From NCBI GenBank assembly GCA_002270565.1, contig NQMI01000026.1, positions 310,001 to 374,000 on the forward strand: 64,000 nucleotides of DNA. Direction: 5' to 3'. Below are positions 54,700 through 64,000 of the stretch, piece after piece (position 1 is the first letter of the stretch; each line of letters starts with the position of its first letter). The notes under the pieces are model-generated. The model had not been told where the DNA came from. It made no database searches and was given only the letters and a program-made list of their open reading frames with translations. The translations under genes were made by a program, and so were the position numbers. Source of the stretch: Stenocarpella maydis (lineage: Eukaryota > Ascomycota > Sordariomycetes > Diaporthales > Diaporthaceae).

Positions 54700-56980
54700 T
54701 CACCACTCTGCACTGTACACGGGCTCAGCCGAGTCGGTAACGGCGCCGTGGCTCGCGTCGCCCACCAGCCGGGCGTACTTTGCCAGAGTGCCCCTGAGGG
54801 GCTTCTGGGCCGGCGCCACCCAGCTCTTCCTCCTCTCCCTGAGCTCGTCCACGGTGGCGTTGAGGACGTCTATGCGGTTCTCGACCGCGTCGATGCGGAC
54901 CTCGTCGCCGTCCCTGACCAGGGCGATGGGGCCCCCGACGGCCGCCTCCGGGCACACGTGGCCGACGATGAAGCCGTGGCTGGCGCCCGAGTAGCGCCCG
55001 TCGGTGACGAGGGCGACGTTGGTGAGCCCGGCGCCCATGATGGCCGCCGAGGCCGTCAGCTGCTCGGGCATGCCCGGCCCGCCGCGCGGGCCCTCGTACC
55101 TCACGATCAGGACGAGGTTCCCGTCCGTCGTCCTGATGTCCCCGCTCTGCAGCGCGCGGTTGAGCTCGCGCTCCTTGTCGAAGACCCTCGCCCTGCCCGT
55201 GAAGGACAGGCCCTCCTTGCCCGTGATCTTGGCCACGGCGCCCTGCGGCGCGAGGTTGCCCCTGAGCACCCGGAGGTGGCCCGTCTTCTTGATGGGGTCG
55301 TCGAGCGGCCTGATGATCTTCTGGCCCGGGTCGAGGGAGGGCCACGAGCTGCAGTTCTCGGCCAGCGTCCTGCCGGTGACGGTCATCAGGGACCCGTCGA
55401 TGAGGCCCGCGGCGATGAGCATCTTGAGCACCGACGGCGTGCCGCCGATCTTGTACAGGTCCTCCATGTAGTACCTGCCGCTGGGGGCGAGGTCGGCCAG
55501 GAAAGGCACCCGGTTGCTCGTCCTGTCGATGTCGTCCAGGGTCAGCGGCACGTCGGCACTGTTGGCCATGGCGAGGAAGTGCAGGACGCCGTTGGTGCTG
55601 CCGCCCAGGACCACTGCAGCATCATGGAGTCAGCTGTCAGAGAGCCAAGAAGCAAGTCTCACTGGGGGCATGGCCGGGGGGCAAGGCCGCCATGCTCTCT
55701 CTCGAGATCTAGAAGAGGTATCCGGATGTTGTGCTTACTGGTGAGGACCAGGGCGTTCTCGAAGGCAGCACGGGTGAGCAGGTCCCTCGGCCTGATGTCC
55801 TTGGCCATGACGACCTTGATGGCCTCGGCCACACGCTCGCACTCGCGGGCCTTCTCCGGGGACGTGGCGGGGTACGAGGAGCTCCCCGGCAGGGAGAGGC
55901 CCATGACCTCGATGGCGGTGGCGAGGGTGTTTGCGGTGTACATGCCGCCGCAGGCGCCGACGCTGGGGCAGGCGTGCTGGGCGAGCTCCTCCAGAACGTC
56001 CTCCGGGGTGGCGGCGGCGCCGTCGGCCCTGGGGCACTTGGCGTGCAGCTTCCCGTACGTGTAGGCGCCGGTCGACTCGTAGCAGGTCGCGATGTTGATC
56101 TCGCTGTCGAGCAGGGACGAGTGGCCCTTGTTGATGGTCCCGCCATAGACCATGATGAAGGGCCGGTTGTGGCGCGCTGCGGCCATGATGACACCAGGCA
56201 TGTTCTTGTCGCAGCCCGGGATGGATATGTTTGCGTCATGGCGTTGCGCACAGGTCACCGTCTCGATAGAGTCGGCTATAATCTCCCTGGACTGCAGGGA
56301 GTAGCGCATTCCTGAAGGGTGAGGGCTGGTCAGCGTCCCGGGCCATGGGACGAGGTGAGGGAGCTCCGGGAGGACGTACCCTCGCTCCCCATTGTGATGC
56401 CGTCCGAGACACCAATGGTGTTGAACTGCCAGGCGAGCATGCCCTGCTTCTCGACAGCCCTCTTGACGATCTTGCCCATGTCCATCACTTGGGGGTGTCA
56501 GTCAAGGTGACGCGAACTCGTGGCAGGAGCGCCACTCTGTGCTACGAGGCCGTATCCTCCCGTCCAGTGCTTACAGTGTGTGCTGGTATCTCATGTCAGA
56601 ACCTGGTGGGCCTCATTTGTGCGAGACGACGAGGAGAAGGGGACGGGGGCTGGCTCACTTGCAAGGGTTTCCCTCCCACCACACGGTTGAGATGCCAACA
56701 TGTGGGGCGTTTTTCATGGTCTCGCGGTCAGGGACACCGGCGGCGTAGAGCATGGCCTTGAGCGGGTTGGCGAGGTCAGCTTCGGACACGCGAGGGCGCG
56801 GGCGCGGGCGCGGGCGCGGCTTCTCGGACTGACCTGAGCTCCAACATAGTCGTGTCCCTTTGTAACGCTGTGGCTCCAACGGTTGAGAGGGCCTCCGGGG
56901 GGGAGACAGTCCCACTGGATGTAGTCCCCTTCCCTGGGGAGGTTCCTGGCCACATCGCCATTGCTGGCGGTTGTGTCCAT
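54700..56980 (-). CDS. dihydroxy-acid dehydratase paralog (IlvD/Edd family)
   Basis: Six exons on the minus strand: 56980-56834, 56756-56659, 56582-56575 (8 nt), 56487-56380, 56311-55739, 55613-54700; 615 aa. The 8-nt exon supplies codons that rebuild [19 protein letters not shown]. Iron-sulfur ligands are C81 (EGNPCN), C154 ([12 protein letters not shown]) and C241 ([12 protein letters not shown]); [40 protein letters not shown] and [13 protein letters not shown] complete the family. It dehydrates 2,3-dihydroxy acids, classically the valine/isoleucine precursors in mitochondria. Here the N-terminus ([20 protein letters not shown]) is acidic-to-neutral and lacks an amphipathic presequence, so it is probably a cytosolic paralog. 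Such paralogs act in sugar-acid metabolism or as inhibitor-resistant copies beside biosynthetic clusters. Which applies here is open. Confidence 0.92.
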
Positions 56981-58060
56981 CTTCCTTGTGTTTTATATAT
57001 CCCCTCTTGTGAGGTCTCTTGTGACGGTCAGCCAACTCTAGAATCAGGTATATCTTGATGGATGGCGTGGCAGCGATGGCACAAGTAGTATACACAAGCG
57101 CTACGTACCCCGAGACAGAGCAGCAGGACCGGGGTGTCCCAAGCAAGACAAGGCCTATGGTGATGATGCAATTGCTGATATAATTGTCAGGAGATGGGCC
57201 CCATAGAAAGGCAGGGAGGGATAGGTAAGGCGGGGTTCAGAAGTGAGGTGGTGTGGGTGTTGAAGGGGGAGGGCCGAGTATGGCGTTGGTATTTAGGTTT
57301 TTAGGTCATGTCTGAGCTTCCAAGAGGAGGCAGGAGAGAGAGAGAATGGGCACATGGGAGACGGAAGAAGCTCGGTTCGGTACGGAGTACATGGACAGAC
57401 ATGGACAGACATGGACGAGAGACATGGCAGCGGGGCTAATCGTGACCGGTCGGAACAGTCCCGTCGGAGTGGTCCCGCGAAGTGGTCCCGCGCCTGCCTG
57501 CCTGCCTGCCTGATGGTGTGTGCCTGTCTTCCTCTATCTAGTATTGGAGAGGGGGAAGGTCGCCGATACATGAGAGTTGTGTATGCCAGGCGAGGAAGCA
57601 TGATCCATGCTGAGCAGTGCCGACTACCAAAGGTACAGACACATCTTGGTTCGGTACTTGGGATACTAAATGGCCATGTGTGGTCGCCAAGGCTCATCGA
57701 CCTCGCCCCTCCCCTCACGCCTCCAATCTCTTCCCTGACCAGCACCTACCGGAGGAGAGAGAGAGAGGTTTTTTGTGTTGTTTTCCTCGGGGGGAGGTTG
57801 GGGGATGTTGGGGGAGGGATGGGACGGTAGAGAGGGACTATGTAGACAGACAGGCGAGGCGTCGTGGCGTGCCCACTCTCGTGCATAGCAAGTAGTAGTA
57901 GTCCTGGCTCCGGCTCGGAGACGCGCCTGTGTGCGATCAAATCATCTGGCTGCCATTGGCAATCGTCCAACCTCGTCCTGTTTGCCGCTTGACGACCCCC
58001 GCTCAAAGCCCCAGTATTATCAATGTGATTGACGAACGACCTTGACGTGGGTCCTGGCAT

Positions 58061-58133
58061 GGACGTGGATATGGTCGTGGACGTGAATATGGTCGTGGAC
58101 GTGAATATGGTCGTGGACGTGGACGTGGACGTG
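58061..58133. repeat. 18-bp minisatellite
   Basis: Three to four copies of GGACGTGAATATGGTCGT (with GGAT and GGACGT variants) in tandem. Confidence 0.8.
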
Positions 58134-58308
58134 CAAAGACTTTTTTGGTGTAGGGGATGTGGGGAATCTTCACTGCTGTCACGGCACAGCACGTCGATTC
58201 CAGCAGACTTTTGAGAACAAAGGATAGACTCCGATTGACTAACTATCCTATTTTTTTATTTTTTTATTTTTTATTTTTTATTTCTTTTATTTTCTTTTAT
58301 TTTTTTAA

Positions 58309-58696
58309 TTTTTCTAATTTTTTTAATTTTTTTAATTTTTTTAATTTTTTTAATTTTTTTAATTTTTTTAATTTTTTTAATTTTTTTAATTTTTTTAATT
58401 TTTTTAATTTTTTTAATTTTTTTAATTTTTTTAATTTTTTTAATTTTTTTAATTTTTTTAATTTTTTTAATTTTTTTAATTTTTTTAATTTTTTTAATTT
58501 TTTTAATTTTTTTAATTTTTTTAATTTTTTTAATTTTTTTAATTTTTTTAATTTTTTTAATTTTTTTAATTTTTTTAATTTTTTTAATTTTTTTAATTTT
58601 TTTAATTTTTTTAATTTTTTTAATTTTTTTAATTTTTTTAATTTTTTTAATTTTTTTAATTTTTTTAATTTTTTTAATTTTTTTAATTTTTTTAAT
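58309..58696. repeat. (AATTTTTTT)n nonanucleotide satellite
   Basis: About 43 nearly perfect tandem copies of the 9-mer AATTTTTTT, preceded by degenerate T-rich versions (58250-58308) and ending at an N (58697). The frame reads Asn-Phe-Phe throughout but is not a gene. The array length is probably underestimated because the assembly breaks at its end. Confidence 0.95.
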
Positions 58697-60091
58697 NGAG
58701 TGTTATTTGGTGGGTGACGGGGGAGAGAAAGGGCTGGGTGGAGGATCCCATGGACTACATGTTTTCTAGAGTATCAGAGGTATCTGCTAGTCTGAGTATG
58801 TATCGGAGTATGCGAGATCTGGCACTCGGATCTTACAGCATGGCAGACCACACTACTGAGTGTCCTAGTATGTAGTACGGAGTACACCTGCAATATGCAG
58901 CGTCGAGGCACAGGCACACCTTATTCAGGTACCTTGTATGCCGCATGCATACCAGAGTCCCTACACCTACACTACACCTTATCAGCACAGTCAAGTCTAG
59001 AACAAGCAACCCGCCGGCTTACCACTTTCAGCCGGTGCCCAGACTGTCCTGGCTGAGGCTGTTTTGACCCGCCCAGTATCAGGAAGTGAGGGACCAAGGA
59101 CCTGACGCACGCCACTGTGCAAGTTGTGCTGCTGTTCATTGCATGTACATCTGTCAACCCCAGGTACAGGCTACTACCTGTTCAATATATATATCTGAAA
59201 ATATACATACCTCTTGGGATGCGCCTGCTGTCGGACAAGAGTGCCTGCTCTTGTGTCTGTCTCAAGTGCTCTCTCTATCCCCACACGCACGCAACAACAT
59301 CCAACGCTCGATCGAGCTCAACCAGAAACATCAACCGACAATGCCTTCTCCAAACAGGCGAACTTTCAAACCAGAGGGGTAGAAAAATAATCAATGGTAT
59401 TGCAACCTCCGCACACCTTCGGCCCTCGTCGCCGCAGCGTCTTCACTAGGTACTGAATCAAGCCAAAAAACAGAAAGAAACCCCCCCCCCAAAAAAAAAA
59501 AGACGGCCCGGCACGTTCCTCTGAATGAGCTATCAATGCCAGGCCGCCCAGTCCCTTCCCTCACAACCAGAGGCGCCCCCAGGAGATGACGAAGCACAAT
59601 GCAACTTGGCCCCCTCGCGAGGCGTTCCCAGACCCAAATTGAATCCATGCAATCGCTTGAAGACCAGCCAGGCCGAACCCAGGAAAATCAAATCCCATCC
59701 ACCCTGGCCACAAGCCCAATCCACTCCGACCCATCCCCATCCCGTGCTGCGCACAATAGAGCCTCGGGCCTCGGGGCAGCCCCTTTGAGAACGATTTCCC
59801 CCACCTTCGTCACGCCTTTTCACCAAGCCGCCAACGTTCTCAAATAAATAAAAAGCTTCAGGTATAGAGGCCAAGAGAAGATGCTTGTTTCCAAAGCTCC
59901 CACATGTCAGGCTCAGATATCCGATTCCCCAGGCCGTGAAGGCTATAAGGAGACATCAGGAGGAGGTTGCCGCATGTACGGGATGTCTTCATGCCGAGGG
60001 GGGAATAAAGGCCTCGTGGTTTCTGTGACGAATCCCCGATCGCCCCCCGTCATCTCATATTCGTCATTATAAAAATTGACAAGTGAGAGAC

Positions 60092-60161
60092 GGGAAAGAG
60101 AAGAAGAGAAGAGAAGAAGAGAAGAGAAGAAGAGAAGGAGAAGAAGAGAAGAGAAGAGAAA
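60092..60161. repeat. polypurine GAA/GAGAA tract
   Basis: About 70 uninterrupted purines made of AGAAGAGAAG-type units, a mirror-like tract able to form triplex DNA. It lies about 150 bp beyond the 3' end of the Myb-like gene. Confidence 0.8.
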
Positions 60162-60314
60162 CAAAGGAAATGGTTGGTATCAGCCCAAAGCTCTAACGCC
60201 TGAGGGCTCTCTCTCGTCCCTGACTCGACGGCCCATCGTTGTGCACTTTGTGCGACGAGGCCACACAGTTCAGGTAGGTTTGTATTTTCTGTTTCTGCGA
60301 GACATGACAAGGCT

Positions 60315-61532
60315 TTAGGCACCGACACCAACCATGACCCTCTCCTCTTCCATCCTCCTCACCATCTCCCTCTCCTTGGGGCTCCGCGGGTTGGCGTCGA
60401 TCCCCAGGATGGCCGAGATGCGGGTCTTGTCCTGGCACTGCTTGCCGTAGACGTCCCTCTCGTCGGGGCTGCCGATGGGCGTGATGGGCGTCTGCGCCGC
60501 GTAGCCGTGACCCGACGAGGCACCGCTTGCCTTCCAGGCCTGCTCCAGGGTGACTGGGTGCGCCCCGTTGCCGTAGTCAGCCGCCACCGCCGACCAGAAG
60601 CTGTTGCGGTGCGCGCTGTACACGGCCTGCAGCCGGCCCATATCGACGGGCTGGGCCGCGCCGGCAGACGGGGACGGCGCGGGGAGCCCGGAGCAGTCCA
60701 GCCGGAGGCTGGCAATGGCCGGGGCGGCGGCGGCGGCCATAGTGGGCGGCGGCGGCGTGGCCCGGGCGTGGGCGGCCGAGAAGCTGGCGGACGGCATGAG
60801 TGGTGCGCTATTATGCTGCTGCTGCTGCTGGGCGTGGTCCTGCAGCGAGCTGTACCTCGACGTGCTCAGGGCCAGGTTCATGCCGGCAGGCTTGGGCAGG
60901 ATGGCGGGCAGCCGCGGGGAGGAGCCGGAGCCCACGCTGGCGTTCATGATGCTGGGGAGCTGCACGCTGCCGGGGGAGCCCGGGCGGCCGTAGCTGATGA
61001 CGGACCCGGGGGGCGACACGCTGCGGCTGGGGGACTCATGGATGGGGCTCGGGATCGAGGCCTGCATCAGGGGCGAGTGTCCGTTGGAGGAGGAGCTCGA
61101 CGACATGGAGGTCGTCCTCTTGCGCCGGTTGCTGCCGTGGCTCAGCTGGTGGTAGTGCAGGCGGCACGCCAGCTCCGTCTTCTTCAGATGGGCGGCAATG
61201 TGCTTGTACGGCATCTTCTGCAGGCGCGTCTGGAGCAAGTATACCTCCTGTTATGGTTCAATCTTGTCAGCATCATATGTCCCACACTGTTGGTGACAAG
61301 TCCCCTTCCCCCACCTGCCCGTCCCAGGGACGAAAGAAGACCACTCCCGAGCCATTCACCAAAGAAGAGAGAAGCCGGGGGACCAACGTACCTCATCCTC
61401 GCTCCAAGCCCTGCCTCCTCCAGTGGACGAGCTCTTGCGGCTCTTGTTGATGCCATACTCGTGACGGTCCATAACATCTGACGTCGGGGCGTACATTGCC
61501 GTGGGCATTGTCATGGCCATGGTCGGAGACAT
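60315..61532 (-). CDS. Myb/SANT-like DNA-binding protein
   Basis: Two exons: 61532-61392 and 61247-60315, intron GTACGT...AACAG (357 aa). The N-terminal residues 36-90 form the DNA-binding unit, split by the intron: GGRAWSEDEEVYLLQTRLQK, MPYKHIAAHLKKTELACRLH, YHQLSHGSNRRKRT. The three evenly spaced aromatic/helix blocks fit one Myb-like repeat of the trihelix/SANT kind. The rest is Ser/Pro/Ala-rich with a short poly-Gln (DHAQQQQQHN) and a conserved-looking C-terminus (WSAVAADYGNGAHPVTLEQA; RISAILGIDANPRSPKERE). I take the first in-frame ATG (61532); a TTG-initiated frame extends 20 codons further, so a 5' exon cannot be excluded. Probably a nuclear regulator. Confidence 0.82.
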
Positions 61533-64000
61533 AATGGTTGTGCTGTTGTCGTTGCGGTGGTGCGAGTGTCCAAGAAGTGAATACGTTTCCAAGTTGTTTC
61601 GTGTGAATAGTTTCTTGCGCAGGCCAGAGCTGCGTGGTGAATCGAAAAGAAGGGGCGAAGATTATTGGGCCTTTTCCTGGTACGCCTTGTTTCCGTCGTT
61701 GTCGTCTTCGTCGTGGCAGGGAAGAATGAGCCGAAACCTGAAGGTGACCAGATTACACCGTTGACTAAAAGTGTGTGTATTTCTAAAGAGAGAGGGGCAG
61801 CCAATCCAGTTGGTCTCCTTCGTGGAAGACAAATGAGCGTCGGGGTTCAGCCGCGGGAAAATGAATAAAACTATTAAAGAAAGGGACACACACACGCGAC
61901 AGCGTCGTGAAAAGGTCAGTAATGTGAATATCAGGATCAACCGTGATGGAGAGAAGGAGTAAACAAGACCAAACGATCTCCGGGAGGGGAGTGGGCATTA
62001 ATAATAACTGCTCGAGCGTATTGCCTGGTGGTGGCCCTGCTCGCCGGCGCCCCAGTGACCCCGGAAGCCCAGGATCGACGGCACCGTCCAGGGGACAGGC
62101 GTGAGAGAGTGGGAGAGAGGACGTTGTGGATGCATGTACTGCTCAGCCTTGGGACGACGAGCAGGGGTGCTCGGTCTGGCAGTCCAGGTAGGCTCTAGCC
62201 TTGTTACAGACCTCCTCTTGGAAACCCTGGGCCCCAAAAAAGGTTGAGTACCCGACTAGGTTGACAGGTCTGAGGTGTGTGGCAGCAGCGTAAAGCATAA
62301 CAACGTGCCGTTCCACCCAGCCGTTCTTGGCCTCGTGTGTAACTGCCCTTGTCAAGGGCTCCCCACACATCAACCAAGAGCCGCAGAGTCTGAAGTCTCA
62401 CCCAAACATGAACACCCCGGCAATCCGCAAGCCCCATACGCTTCGAGTCAAGGGTCGCCGACAGCCAGTTGAGGGCGGCAGCGCCTGGGCATGGCGTCAG
62501 AATCCCAGACAGACCACTTGATCGGTATCGCTCGTCGTCGTCAACGGCTCTTTTCTTTATTATTTTTTTTTTGGGGGGGGGGGACACAGCCCTACCATTG
62601 GACAATTGGACAGGGCAGGTAAGTCGGCAGACCTGGCAGACACGTAGACACGCACACTCCTTGCACACCTGCAGGAGTGTTGAGTGCTGGGCGACTACTG
62701 CCGGAGACTAAAATCGTCCCAACCGCTCACAAACACCTCTGTGGATGTCCCGGGCTGGAAACAATCCTGCAGCTGTGGTCCGGACCTGGGGCAGAATGAG
62801 GCGGACCAATGATGATGGTCATGCCTCCCAGGAAGAATAAGACGTTGAGGTGGGCGTTGGAGTGCATATGGCGGCTGGAAGCGATGGCATCCGGCAGCGA
62901 GGTAGGCGGGCAGGAGGCGAAAGGGCGGTAAACACGACAGATCCAAGACACCAGGCAGGCCTGGGCAGGCGCAAATCCGGGTCCTGCGTTACATCGATCA
63001 GATCTGTTCTGTTTGATGTGAATTTCGTTTCGGACAGCATGACCGAAGGCGAAGAGGGGGGGGGGGGCGAGGGGCCCTTCTCGGCCGGCCGTCGCAGCAA
63101 ACACAGAGGGGACGACATGGGGAAGGCAAGGAAGGACGGGGCAGCATGTATGGTACTGCGTGGTAGCAAGCCGGACAAGGCCTTGGCTCTATGGGGCAGA
63201 CGGTGGATAATGGGGTGTCTCAGGGATGTGTGTATAACCGCAGTTCTGGATATCACCACCCACTGCCCACCGGCCGAGGTCTATAGTAGCGTGGCTGCTA
63301 GGCAATGTGGCGCAGGGGCTGCGGAAAGAATAAGATTGCATCGCCTGCAATTATATCAATCTTTCCGGGCCGTTGCTGACCGGAGATAGCACGGGCGGAT
63401 ATCCAGTTTGTCACATGCTTGCTTGCTGATGGGCGATCAATAACCGTGTTGAGCACAGCATGACTGAGCCCGCATTTAACCATATCCATCCGGTGGTTGC
63501 GATGTTTGGAGTACCAGCGGCAGCAACAGCGGCAGCAGCAGGAGGAGGTGGAGGAGGAGGCGGGTTTCTGGTTTCTGGTTTCTGGTTTCTGATGGATGGG
63601 GAACATTCGCTTGTGGCAGCGGGGTCCTATCAGGGACAGGGCCGGCAGTGTCGGCACCATCTCCAGGCTACGAGAACTAACGTGAGCAGTGGCCCAGAGA
63701 GAAACAACCTTCAGCAGTGCTCTGTTCTGCTCTCTCAGCGTAGAGCAGAGCCGGGCCGAGACGAGAGTTGAGTTGAGGTGAGGTGAGGTGAGGTCAAAAT
63801 TGAGGTTCAAGTCAAGGTTGAGGTTCAGGTCCAGAGTTCCGGGTTCCAGGATCCAGGCCTAGACCCCAGGTCCCGGATGTGTTGTTCTCGTCCTCCCCTC
63901 TCTGGCTTTTGGTGGCCCCCCCCCCCATGTTTGAAAGAGAGAGATAGTGTGTGTGGGCCCCTGTGGCCGGCCTCTCTTGCTTCAGATCGTTACAGAGCCA
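61533..64000. other. intergenic to window end
   Basis: Upstream of the Myb-like gene; T/C-rich leader at 61540-61960. Simple repeats occur: GGAGGA/GGT codon-like run (63537-63562), four copies of the 7-mer GTTTCTG (63563-63591), and GAGGT/AGGTTC words (63771-63835). No gene supported. Confidence 0.45.

Larger units (their letters stand above)
56981..60314. other. long intergenic region with several satellites
   Basis: About 3.3 kb with no supported gene. It holds an 18-bp minisatellite (58061-58133), a long 9-bp AT satellite (58309-58696), an N, and a polypurine tract (60092-60161). Confidence 0.5.

Noticed and set aside
54748..56064. 438-codon plus-strand open frame opposite the dehydratase
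   Set aside because: Antisense shadow of a gene with complete IlvD motifs; the frame ignores the intron at 55614-55738 and has no recognisable domain.
58157..58717. Open frame encoding Asn-Phe-Phe repeats
   Set aside because: Direct translation of the AATTTTTTT satellite; no gene.
60507..61481. 324-codon plus-strand open frame opposite the Myb-like gene
   Set aside because: Gly/Arg/Ala-rich antisense shadow; the minus strand carries the DNA-binding motif and a proper intron.
1..64000. CRISPR array, rRNA operon or complete transposon
   Set aside because: None visible: tandem repeats lack spacer structure, no rRNA-like stretch was noticed, and no transposase or reverse-transcriptase motif was found in open frames.

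Overview
The window looks like a stretch of nuclear genome from a filamentous ascomycete (Pezizomycotina, most likely a Sordariomycete). Genes lie on both strands and are separated by 0.5-3.5 kb. Introns are short (about 50-160 nt) with GTRNGT donors and CTRAC-like branch points, and several families are fungal (Zn2Cys6 regulator, GT15 mannosyltransferase, Prp19, Dom34, OHCU decarboxylase). I saw no rRNA, convincing tRNA, CRISPR array or complete transposon. All exon maps below were built by hand from splice signals and family conservation; there is no transcript evidence.

Layout. 1.3-6.5 kb: Dom34/Pelota, a membrane-anchored Dabb-domain protein with a 21-nt exon, and an aldo-keto reductase with an 11-nt exon. 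7.3-9.4 kb: a family-2 glycosyltransferase gene interrupted by an in-frame TAG exactly at the Trp of its QxxRW motif. 11-17.3 kb: an IDI-4-like bZIP factor, a large disordered protein, and a Kv-beta-like aldo-keto reductase. 17.3-25.8 kb is the most accessory-looking part: a degenerate minisatellite, a Zn2Cys6 regulator bracketed by a 29-bp perfect inverted repeat, a transporter gene cut off at the end of its first exon, a TauD-like dioxygenase divergent from it, and an orphan gene. 27-33.9 kb: a repeat-rich RING-like protein, then the divergent pair PRP19 / OHCU decarboxylase. 37.4-43.5 kb: two conserved-looking proteins of unknown function (one assembled here across an intron), COX4 and a DUF4604 protein. 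43.9-48.7 kb: an NLR/NACHT relic, an AKR7-type aldehyde reductase, an SDR and an unknown protein. 52-61.5 kb: a KRE2/MNT1-type mannosyltransferase, a dihydroxy-acid dehydratase with an 8-nt exon and no obvious mitochondrial presequence, a 9-bp AT-rich satellite, and a Myb/SANT-like protein.

How the genes relate. Most are independent housekeeping genes (no-go decay, splicing, respiration, purine breakdown, Golgi mannosylation). The one functional neighbourhood I would propose is regulator - broken MFS transporter - TauD dioxygenase at 18.3-23.4 kb, the usual make-up of a small nutrient-scavenging cluster, here apparently damaged by a rearrangement. Best candidates for something undescribed are the recodable or editable TAG in the glycosyltransferase and the inverted-repeat-bounded regulator segment. 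Two assembly gaps (4 N at 50603-50606, 1 N at 58697) are present.
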